Shown: positions 6,377-11,878 of the stretch, piece after piece
How the letters are laid out: each line of letters begins with the position of its first letter
Position numbering within the stretch: position 1 is the first letter of the stretch
Source of the DNA: Rikenella sp.
Lineage (GTDB): Bacteria > Bacteroidota > Bacteroidia > Bacteroidales > Rikenellaceae
DNA length: 11,878 nucleotides
Reading direction: 5' to 3'
NCBI GenBank assembly: GCA_029054535.1
Contig: JAIDFC010000056.1
Coordinates: 1 to 11,878 of the forward strand
Program-made: the position numbers and the translations under genes
The notes under the pieces: model-generated
The model's input: the letters and a program-made list of their open reading frames with translations, nothing else
Database searches by the model: none
Told to the model about the DNA's origin: nothing

Positions 6377-7444
6377 TTACCTGGACGGCAAATTTTCTAT
6401 CGGTTGAGTCTTTCGTCTGAAGCTCTGCCTCAGCCAGCGCGGCAGGATCAAGGCACCCATCACCAAATACGGGTAGTAGGTTACGAGCCGCCACAAAAGA
6501 GCGATCACCGCCGCCGTTCCCACCTGGATCGAGGCGTCGACCGGGATCACATCGTTCAGAAAATGGGTGAAGACGTACTCCGCAAACCCGCTACCGCCCG
6601 GAGTCGGCGCCACCAGCATCATGATCCACATGGCCAGCTGTCGCGCAAAAACCAAGAACTGGTCGCTCAGCGCGAAGAAAGCCATGAAAAGCGCATTGGC
6701 CACTAAGTAGCGCGAACTCCAGGAGAGGAACGTAGCGGCAAACGACTTGACCCAGAACATCGGTCTGTAGCGTCGTATCTCGACCGCGCTCCGGACGATA
6801 TCCGCCCCGGCCCGGACCGCACCCGCCCGCCAGCGGCGCAGCACCGGCAACGAGAAGAGCTTAACGATCAGCCACCGCAACCCCAGCGGATTGAAGAACA
6901 GCCCGTAGCTCAGCAACAAAAGGTAAGCGAGTTTGACGCCGTATCCGATCGCGGCGAAGAGCATCAGTTCGTGCCCCATAGGTCCGGCGAAGAGTCGGTC
7001 GCCGCCCACGATGAAGAAGACGATCGGAAAGATGAGAGCAAAATACAACTCGTCGAAAAACGACGTGAGCATGACGATCGCCGCACTCCGCCCCACGGGC
7101 AGCCCCTCCTTGTGGACGAAGACGACCGCCACACCGGTCCCCCCGATGGCCGACGGCGTAACGGCCGAGGTAAATTCCCAGAGCATAATGATCCGGAAAG
7201 CCTGTCGCCAGCCGAGTTCGCCTCGGCTGAACAAGCGAATCCGGACGATGTAGCCCAGGTCCCGGCCCACCATGAAGAGGAAAGCGAGCAGAATAAAAAG
7301 CAGGGCATGCCCCGTGAAGCGGACATGTCGGAAGATGGCGGGATCGAAGTCGCGAGCGATCATCCAGGCCACGAGTCCCAGCCCCAGCAGGACGGGCAGA
7401 GCGATTTTCCACCATCGGACACGACCGACAGGATTGTTTTCCAT
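6377..7444 (-). CDS. Lysylphosphatidylglycerol synthase TM-region family (UPF0104) membrane protein
   Basis: This polytopic inner-membrane protein of 355 residues has about eight hydrophobic segments, starting at 14-30 and 45-60. It carries the two family-typical Pro/Gly motifs, TPSAIGGTG at 96-104 and PTPGGSGFAE at 280-289. The family (LPG_synthase_TM, UPF0104) is named after the flippase part of MprF. Stand-alone members like this lack the aminoacyl-transferase domain, so lipid handling is plausible but the exact substrate is unknown. The ATG at 7444 puts the basic N-terminus directly before the first membrane segment. An in-frame ATG at 7477 would add 11 residues and cannot be excluded. 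It is alone on its transcript as far as can be seen, and composite element copy 2 follows its stop codon. Confidence 0.85.
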   Translation of the reverse strand: MENNPVGRVRWWKIALPVLLGLGLVAWMIARDFDPAIFRHVRFTGHALLFILLAFLFMVGRDLGYIVRIRLFSRGELGWRQAFRIIMLWEFTSAVTPSAIGGTGVAVVFVHKEGLPVGRSAAIVMLTSFFDELYFALIFPIVFFIVGGDRLFAGPMGHELMLFAAIGYGVKLAYLLLLSYGLFFNPLGLRWLIVKLFSLPVLRRWRAGAVRAGADIVRSAVEIRRYRPMFWVKSFAATFLSWSSRYLVANALFMAFFALSDQFLVFARQLAMWIMMLVAPTPGGSGFAEYVFTHFLNDVIPVDASIQVGTAAVIALLWRLVTYYPYLVMGALILPRWLRQSFRRKTQPIENLPSR

Positions 7445-7512
7445 GAGAAAAGAGTTACGCGTTGCACGAACCGGCATGAAACGTTAGAAGTTTCTCTCCG
7501 ACCACGTGTCCG

Positions 7513-7520
7513 CAAAGATA
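7513..7520 (-). promoter_or_regulatory. -7 box of the UPF0104 gene
   Basis: On the minus strand this reads TATCTTTG, an exact TAnnTTTG match. It would place transcription start near 7505, about 60 nt before the ATG at 7444 (about 28 nt before the alternative ATG at 7477). No TTTG is found at -33. Confidence 0.5.
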
Positions 7521-7597
7521 CGACTTCCGGTCCGAATCGCCAGCAGGTCCACCGTTCAGCGGCCTCCCTCCTGTCAAGTTCTGTTTTCCTTTTTCAT

Positions 7598-7746
7598 CGG
7601 GTCGCTCCAGAACTCGACCCGTTTAGCGAGATCAATCCTATCCCGACCGAGATTCACACGGTCGAACTCGTGGAACAAAGTAGATGGTACTTTCTGGGGT
7701 TCTCACCCCATGGCCGGCGAAACCGGGCGAGTGGAGCCTTTCGGCT
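7598..7746. other. Run of six consecutive stem-loops (possible structured RNA)
   Basis: In 149 bp there are six separate inverted repeats in a row: CGGGTCG/CGACCCG (7598-7604, 7615-7621), CGACCG/CGGTCG (7644-7649, 7659-7664), AAAGTA/TACTTT (7677-7682, 7688-7693), TGGGGT/ACCCCA (7695-7700, 7705-7710), CCGG/CCGG (7714-7717, 7723-7726) and AGCC/GGCT (7735-7738, 7743-7746). Loops are 4-10 bases. On the plus strand the run is followed 25 bp later by the hairpin terminator at 7772-7806. On the minus strand it lies after the thyA terminator. No clear promoter box was found for either strand, so the strand is open. No coding frame of protein character crosses it. The rest of the 7521-7771 gap shows nothing further. 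Confidence 0.45.
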
Positions 7747-7771
7747 AAGAAAATCAGCGAACTACAAACAA

Positions 7772-7806
7772 AAAAGCCGCCAAGAAGAACCACTCGGACG
7801 GCTTTT
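7772..7806 (-). terminator. thyA intrinsic terminator
   Basis: AAAAGCCG at 7772-7779 pairs with CGGCTTTT at 7799-7806, with a C/G pair and a short mismatch inside. On the minus strand the stem is followed by TTTTTTGTTTG, a good U-run. The weaker TTTTAT on the plus strand means it may act in both directions. It starts 20 bp after the thyA stop codon. Confidence 0.85.
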
Positions 7807-7825
7807 ATCAAGAAAGAGAAAAAAA

Positions 7826-8623
7826 TCAGACCGAAATCGGCGCCTTGATTCCCGGCCACGGATCGTACCCTTCGAGCGTAAAGTCTTCGTACTTGAAATC
7901 GAAAATATCCCGGATTGCAGCATTGATCCGCATGGTAGGCAATGTCCGTGGCGTGCGCGCGAGTTGTGTTTCGACCTGTTCCAGGTGGTTCAGGTAGATG
8001 TGCGTGTCGCCGAGGGTGTGGACGAACTCGCCCGGTTCGAGCCCGACCACCTGCGCCATCATCATCGTCAGCAAGGCGTACGAGGCGATGTTGAACGGCA
8101 CGCCTAAGAACAGATCCGCCGACCGCTGGTAGAGCTGGCAACTCAGTTTTCCGTCCGCCACGTAGAACTGAAACAGGGCGTGGCACGGTGGTAAAGCCAT
8201 GTTCGGAATGTCGGCCACGTTCCATGCCGAGACGATATGCCGCCGACTGTCCGGGTTGTTCCGCAGCGAGTCGACCAATTGAGCGATCTGATCCACGTGT
8301 CCGCCCGCGGGGGTCGGCCAGCTGCGCCACTGGTAGCCGTACACATGTCCCAGGTCGCCCGTCTCCGGATCGGCCCACTCGTCCCAGATCGTAACCCCAT
8401 TGTCGTTCAGATATCGGATATTGGTATCGCCGCTCAGGAACCAAAGCAGTTCGTGAATGATCGACCGCAGGTGCAGCTTTTTGGTCGTCAGGCACGGGAA
8501 ACCTGCACTCAGGTCGAACCGCATCTGATGGCCGAAAACGCTGATCGTTCCGGTCCCCGTCCGGTCGCTTTTCCGGATGCCGTGGTCGCGGACGAGCCGC
8601 AGTAGGTCCAGGTATTGTCGCAT
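7826..8623 (-). CDS. thyA: Thymidylate synthase
   Basis: ThyA methylates dUMP to dTMP using 5,10-methylene-tetrahydrofolate, the only de novo route to dTMP in cells that lack ThyX. The product is 265 residues, the usual length for the short bacterial form. Catalytic Cys147 lies in MALPPCHALFQFYV (142-155). Phosphate-binding Arg22 (SDRTGTGT) and Arg127-Arg128 (DSRRH) are present, as are Gln-Arg-Ser-Ala-Asp at 166-170, Asn178 (GVPFNIASYA) and the nucleotide-binding His208/Tyr210 (GDTHIYLNH). The C-terminus ends in APISV, where the family's mobile terminal residue cap sits. It starts 61 bp after the stop of the PBP gene with no clear TAnnTTTG box between, and ends at a strong terminator, so it is probably the last gene of a two-gene transcript. 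The usual neighbour folA is not beside it. Confidence 0.98.
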   Translation of the reverse strand: MRQYLDLLRLVRDHGIRKSDRTGTGTISVFGHQMRFDLSAGFPCLTTKKLHLRSIIHELLWFLSGDTNIRYLNDNGVTIWDEWADPETGDLGHVYGYQWRSWPTPAGGHVDQIAQLVDSLRNNPDSRRHIVSAWNVADIPNMALPPCHALFQFYVADGKLSCQLYQRSADLFLGVPFNIASYALLTMMMAQVVGLEPGEFVHTLGDTHIYLNHLEQVETQLARTPRTLPTMRINAAIRDIFDFKYEDFTLEGYDPWPGIKAPISV

Positions 8624-8684
8624 TATCGAGACTTGTCGCGTTGTGTGGGTGAATTAAAGGTTATACCGCTCGGGAGGAGAGGAG

Positions 8685-11069
8685 CTACTGGAAAAATTCG
8701 TCTCCGCCCTCTTCCGAGTTGTCGATGTTCGTCGGCAGGATCGCTTGTTGCGGGTCGCAGTTGTATTTCACCACGCCGATCGGTTCGAGAAAGCGGTCGC
8801 TCATACCGATCCCCAGCGACTTATCCTTGTAGACCTTCGTCATGAAGAGACCGAAGATCGGCAGCGCCACCCGCGAACCGTCCGATCCGCTCAGCAAGTG
8901 GGTCGCGGGGTCCTCGCCGCCGACCCACGTCCCTGCCACCACCTGAGGCGTAACCCCCATGAACCAAGCGTCGGCACTGTTATTCGTCGTTCCGGTCTTG
9001 CCGCCTATCTCGCCGGTGAAGTTGAATTGATAACGAAGTCGACCGGCGGTTCCGGCGGTTACGACCCGTTTCAGCATGTCGAGCATCGTGTAGGCGGTCT
9101 GTTCGCTAATCGCGTCATGGGTCTGCGGCGAGAACGATGCCAATACGTTCCCCTGTTTGTCCTCGATTCGGGTTACGAAGATCGGTTCGGTATGCACCCC
9201 GCGGTTGGCAAACGTGCTGAACGCTCCCGCCATCTCGAAGACCGACACTTGGGGCGTCCCGAGACACAGCGCATAGACCGGATCGATATAGCTGTCGACC
9301 CCGATCTTATGGATCATGTCGGCCACCGCCTGCGGCTGCGCCTGCTTCATGATCCAGGCCGAATAGTTGTTGCGACTATTGGCCAGCCCCCAGTAGAGCG
9401 GATGCAGCTCGCCCTCCTGAGCCACGTTCCCGGCCTCTTTGGGCGACCAGGGTCCCTGGACAGTCTCGATCGTTACGGGCGAATTGGGTACGAGCGTACA
9501 AGGGTTGTACCCCAGCATGTCGAACGCGAAGGTATAGATGAAGGGTTTGATGGTCGATCCGACCTGTCGTTTCCCCTGCCGCACCATGTCGTACTTGAAG
9601 TTGCGGAAGTTGCTCCCGCCGACATAAGCCTTCACGTAGCCCGTCGCCGGATCCATAGCCATAAACCCGGCCCGGAGGAACGATTTCATGTGAAGGATCG
9701 AGTCGCGCGGCGAGAGGGTCGTATCCCGGTCGCCCCGGTAGGTGAAGACGCTCATCCGGATCGGTTTGTCGAACTCGGCCAGGATCCGCTCTTCGCTCAT
9801 TCCGGCCTGTTTCATCGCGATCCCGCGGTCGCTCTGCAAAATCGAACGACGCATGATCTTCTCCTGTTCGGATTTCGGGATGCTGTAGAAGATCGTCTTG
9901 TGAGCCTTTCGCTGTTTGTCGAAGAGCGGTTGAATGTTCCCCGACAGGTGCTCGAGCACCGCCTCTTCGGCATACCGCTGCATCCGGGAATCGATCGTCG
10001 TATAGATCTTCAGCCCGTCTTTGTACAGGTTGTACGGCGTCCCGTCGGCTTTCGTATTCTTGTTGCACCACCCGTACAACGGATCGTTCTGCCAACGTTT
10101 CATCTCCTGGTCGTAGTCCCAGTCGGTAAGGAACTGGCGCCGTTTCGGTTCGTCGGCGGTCATATACAGCCGCAGCATCTCCCGGAAATAGGTCGCCGCC
10201 CCTTCGTTGTGCGATACGGGGTGATAGTCCAGTTCGATCGGCTTGGCGGTCAGGGTCCGGACTTCGTCTTTGCTCAGAAACCCGGCGCTTCCCATCCGTT
10301 CCAGCACGGTATTCCGCCGCTTGAGCGCCCGCTCGGGATTCCGCTTCGGGCTGTATCGGCTCGGCGCGTTCACCACCCCCACCAGCATCGCCGCCTCTTC
10401 CGGTGTCAACGCATCCGGGGTCTTGTTGAAGAAGGTCGCTGAAGCGGACTTGATCCCGAAAGCATTGGAACCGTACTCTACAGTATTGAGGTACATGGCC
10501 ATGATCTCCTCTTTCGTGTAGTTGTGTTCCAACATCACGGCCGTGATCCACTCCTTGAGCTTGGCGATGACGAGTTTCCCGGCTTTCGCCACCCCGGAGC
10601 TATGCGTGGTGTCGCGCGGATAGAGGTTCTTGGCCAGCTGTTGGCTGATCGTCGACCCCCCGCCCTGTCCGCGATCGCCGAGCAAAACGGTCTTGATCCC
10701 CACACGAGCCAATCCCTGGAAGTCGATCCCGGAGTGGCTGTAAAACCGCGCGTCTTCGGTCGCCACCAAAGCGGCCACCAGGTTCGGCGACAGGTCGCCA
10801 TAATCGACGTACGACCGGTTCTCGATAAAGAAGCTCCCGATATTCCGTCCGTCGGACGAAATCACCTCCGTAGCCAGGTTGCTGCGCGGATTCTCCAGCT
10901 CCTCGAACGTGGGCAGCTGCCCGAACACACCAAAACCGATCAGCAACAACAAAATCCCCAATATCGCCGGAGGGGCGATCAATATGCTCCAGAACACGAC
11001 CGTGATCCGGCGGTGGTGAGCCGGATCGCTCACATAATTACGTATTTTCGATAAGGTCTTCCAAGCCAT
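8685..11069 (-). CDS. Class A penicillin-binding protein (PBP1A-type; transglycosylase/transpeptidase)
   Basis: This bifunctional peptidoglycan synthase (794 residues) polymerises lipid II and cross-links the stem peptides on the outer face of the inner membrane. A short cytoplasmic N-terminus is followed by one membrane anchor (about 23-50). The GT51 domain holds catalytic Glu105 in VATEDARFYSH and the GGSTISQQLAKNLY motif at 137-150. A linker of about 180 residues follows. The transpeptidase domain carries all three motifs: SxxK at Ser505-Lys508 (GSTIKPF), SxN at Ser565-Asn567 (NSRNN), and KTG at 691-693 (GGKTGTT). The ATG at 11069 is chosen because GGAGG lies 7 nt upstream (11077-11081) and a TAnnTTTG box lies before that. 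An in-frame extension to 11315 would cross the promoter. It corresponds to mrcA/ponA in other bacteria. Confidence 0.97.
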   Translation of the reverse strand: MAWKTLSKIRNYVSDPAHHRRITVVFWSILIAPPAILGILLLLIGFGVFGQLPTFEELENPRSNLATEVISSDGRNIGSFFIENRSYVDYGDLSPNLVAALVATEDARFYSHSGIDFQGLARVGIKTVLLGDRGQGGGSTISQQLAKNLYPRDTTHSSGVAKAGKLVIAKLKEWITAVMLEHNYTKEEIMAMYLNTVEYGSNAFGIKSASATFFNKTPDALTPEEAAMLVGVVNAPSRYSPKRNPERALKRRNTVLERMGSAGFLSKDEVRTLTAKPIELDYHPVSHNEGAATYFREMLRLYMTADEPKRRQFLTDWDYDQEMKRWQNDPLYGWCNKNTKADGTPYNLYKDGLKIYTTIDSRMQRYAEEAVLEHLSGNIQPLFDKQRKAHKTIFYSIPKSEQEKIMRRSILQSDRGIAMKQAGMSEERILAEFDKPIRMSVFTYRGDRDTTLSPRDSILHMKSFLRAGFMAMDPATGYVKAYVGGSNFRNFKYDMVRQGKRQVGSTIKPFIYTFAFDMLGYNPCTLVPNSPVTIETVQGPWSPKEAGNVAQEGELHPLYWGLANSRNNYSAWIMKQAQPQAVADMIHKIGVDSYIDPVYALCLGTPQVSVFEMAGAFSTFANRGVHTEPIFVTRIEDKQGNVLASFSPQTHDAISEQTAYTMLDMLKRVVTAGTAGRLRYQFNFTGEIGGKTGTTNNSADAWFMGVTPQVVAGTWVGGEDPATHLLSGSDGSRVALPIFGLFMTKVYKDKSLGIGMSDRFLEPIGVVKYNCDPQQAILPTNIDNSEEGGDEFFQ

Positions 11070-11076
11070 TGCGATT

Positions 11077-11081
11077 CCTCC
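11077..11081 (-). promoter_or_regulatory. Ribosome binding site of the PBP gene
   Basis: GGAGG on the minus strand lies 7 nt before the ATG at 11069. A good Shine-Dalgarno is uncommon in this phylum and here it settles the start. Confidence 0.6.
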
Positions 11082-11094
11082 GTTAATTCTTCCG

Positions 11095-11102
11095 CAAAGG
11101 TA
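11095..11102 (-). promoter_or_regulatory. -7 box of the PBP-thyA transcript
   Basis: On the minus strand this reads TACCTTTG, an exact TAnnTTTG match, about 25 bp before the ATG. The expected -33 TTTG is not seen. The region 11103-11220 upstream shows nothing else I can name. Confidence 0.5.
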
Positions 11103-11361
11103 AAACTTTTTAATCGTCTGTTCGATCCGTATCGTGTTCTTTGGCGGTTTCTCTGTGTCTTGCCGGGATGTGTCGGGGGTGGCGGTTGTCGGATTGCCCG
11201 TCGGCGCGGGGCCGGAGGTTGTTTTCGGAACGTTGTAGCGAAGCGCAGTATCTTTTGTTGGGGTTTTCAGTACAGGTTTAAGCGATGCTGCGCATCGCTC
11301 GCCCGCCGCGGTCACGCGGGGCCTGCCCGGCCCGAGGGCAGTCAGACACGGTCTCGTCGCC

Positions 11362-11429
11362 CGCCCGCATTAATGGAGAATTTCAAAAGTTTCGCACTTG
11401 GCGAAATCTTTATGAAATTCTCGCGGGCG
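11362..11429 (+). repeat. Nested hairpin H, copy 3
   Basis: This is a three-tier palindrome. The outer tier is CGCCCGC (11362-11368) with GCGGGCG (11423-11429). The middle tier is GAGAATTTCA (11376-11385) with TGAAATTCTC (11413-11422). The inner tier is TTTCGC (11390-11395) with GCGAAA (11401-11406). All three arm pairs are exact. It occupies the same place after block D as H copy 1. Confidence 0.85.
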
Positions 11430-11476
11430 ACGATTTTCGGAGTGATTTGACTTGCAGATCGACCGACGCCGGCGGA
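11423..11476 (+). repeat. 54-bp block C, copy 2
   Basis: Matches 3023-3076 at 51 of 54 positions with no gap. It overlaps the outer arm of hairpin H at its left and runs into palindrome B at its right. Confidence 0.9.
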
Positions 11477-11522
11477 GCAGCCAGTGAACGAAGTGAACGT
11501 TGCGGCCCTCCGCCTGGGGTGG

Positions 11523-11561
11523 CGGCGATCCGCGCAATCTACGATTGCGGTTTATGTCGAG
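11523..11561 (+). repeat. Short hairpin T, cluster-3 copy
   Basis: CGGCGATCCGCG leads into the stem CGCAAT-CTACG-ATTGCG (11533-11549), followed by GTTTATGTCGAG. The leader GGCGATCCGCGC is identical to that of the inverted copy at 5851-5890, but the stem differs. Confidence 0.65.
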
Positions 11562-11706
11562 TAGTGTTGCCAGTCAGGGAGGTGTTCGAACCGCACGCCC
11601 TTCGGGCGCGATTCATTGTGAAGAATAAGTACATTCTTGCCTATTGCGATTCGCGTGCCCTTTGGTCGCGGTTGGTTGCGAGATGCAGCTTGTTTCGGTG
11701 TTAAAA

Positions 11707-11809
11707 GGACCGCAGCCCGCGGAGCGGCCGAATGAGCGTAGCGAAAGTTCGGCCCGCCGCCGGGGGAGGGCTGCGGGCCGAGCGATCTGTGATCGCGATT
11801 CATTGCGAG
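11707..11809 (+). repeat. Palindrome B plus short hairpin T
   Basis: GGACCGCAGCCCGCGGAG pairs imperfectly with GCCGCCGGGGGAGGGCTGCGGGCC across an AATGAGCGTAGCGAAAG centre (11707-11779). It is followed by the perfect stem GCGATC-TGT-GATCGC (11782-11796) and the tail GATTCATTGCGAG. Confidence 0.7.
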
Positions 11810-11878
11810 TAGTCTTTTTCGTAGTTCAAAGGCCCGGAGCCAGCGCGGGATGCTTGCAGCCCGTCGCAAGGGGTGGCT

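Larger units (their letters stand above)
11221..11878 (+). repeat. Composite palindromic intergenic element, copy 3 (runs off the window)
   Basis: Plus-strand order: head block D (11221-11352), nested hairpin H (11362-11429), block C (11423-11476), palindrome B (11469-11524), short hairpin with TCGAG tail (11523-11561), then a series of further short hairpins (11591-11626, 11647-11681), another B palindrome (11707-11779) with short hairpin and TTGCGAG tail (11782-11809), and a B palindrome cut by the edge (11831-11878). Blocks D and C match copy 1 at 49/52 and 51/54 bases. No credible gene is seen. It lies upstream of the PBP promoter and points away from it. Confidence 0.8.

Noticed and set aside
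8745..10442. 565-codon open frame on the plus strand
   Set aside because: It is fully antisense to the PBP gene, whose catalytic motifs are all intact. Its composition is typical of a shadow frame.
11070..11315. N-terminal extension of the PBP frame by 82 residues
   Set aside because: The extension crosses the TAnnTTTG box and the Shine-Dalgarno and enters the repeat element. The PBP1A fold starts normally at the ATG at 11069.
11585..11700. CRISPR-like series of short palindromes
   Set aside because: The spacing is irregular, the repeats are not identical and there are no equal-length spacers. They are tail hairpins of the composite element.

Overview
The window looks like a chromosomal segment of a GC-rich member of the Bacteroidota, most likely Alistipes or a close relative. 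The evidence is the combination of TAnnTTTG-type -7 promoter boxes in front of several genes, few Shine-Dalgarno sequences, a porin N-terminus of the Bacteroidota type, and a GC-rich coding bias. The genus is inferred from style and was not tested by any search.

Layout: at the left edge is the start of an outer-membrane porin-like gene on the minus strand (1-218), cut by the window. It is divergent from uvrB (345-2564, plus), the damage-recognition helicase of nucleotide excision repair. A perfect 32-bp palindrome lies between them. After uvrB comes 1.17 kb without a gene. Then, on the minus strand, come a Na/Pi-cotransporter family protein with a PhoU-like tail (3739-5409), a lysylphosphatidylglycerol-synthase-type (UPF0104) membrane protein (6377-7444), thymidylate synthase thyA (7826-8623), and a bifunctional class A penicillin-binding protein of the PBP1A type (8685-11069). 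The PBP and thyA genes are 61 bp apart with no clear promoter between them, and a strong hairpin terminator follows thyA, so they probably form one transcript.

The coding part is ordinary housekeeping: DNA repair, ion/phosphate transport, envelope, dTMP and peptidoglycan synthesis. The unusual part is the non-coding DNA, which takes up about a quarter of the window. Three gaps (about 2670-3520, 5851-6340 on the minus strand, and 11221 to the right edge) hold copies of one composite, non-coding, highly palindromic element. Its modules come in the same order each time: a head block, a nested hairpin, a large palindrome with changeable contents, then a short hairpin with a GRTTnnTTGCGAG-like tail. 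Between copies the flanks are conserved while the hairpin stems change on both arms together, so pairing is kept although sequence is not. A 44-bp cassette is found at several places inside this framework in both orientations. No transposase or other protein is seen in the element.

Two other gaps hold possible RNA genes. One is a promoter-to-terminator stretch without an ATG at 5501-5690 (minus). The other is a run of six consecutive stem-loops at 7598-7746, between the thyA terminator and the next promoter. No rRNA, tRNA, CRISPR array or insertion sequence with a transposase was found.
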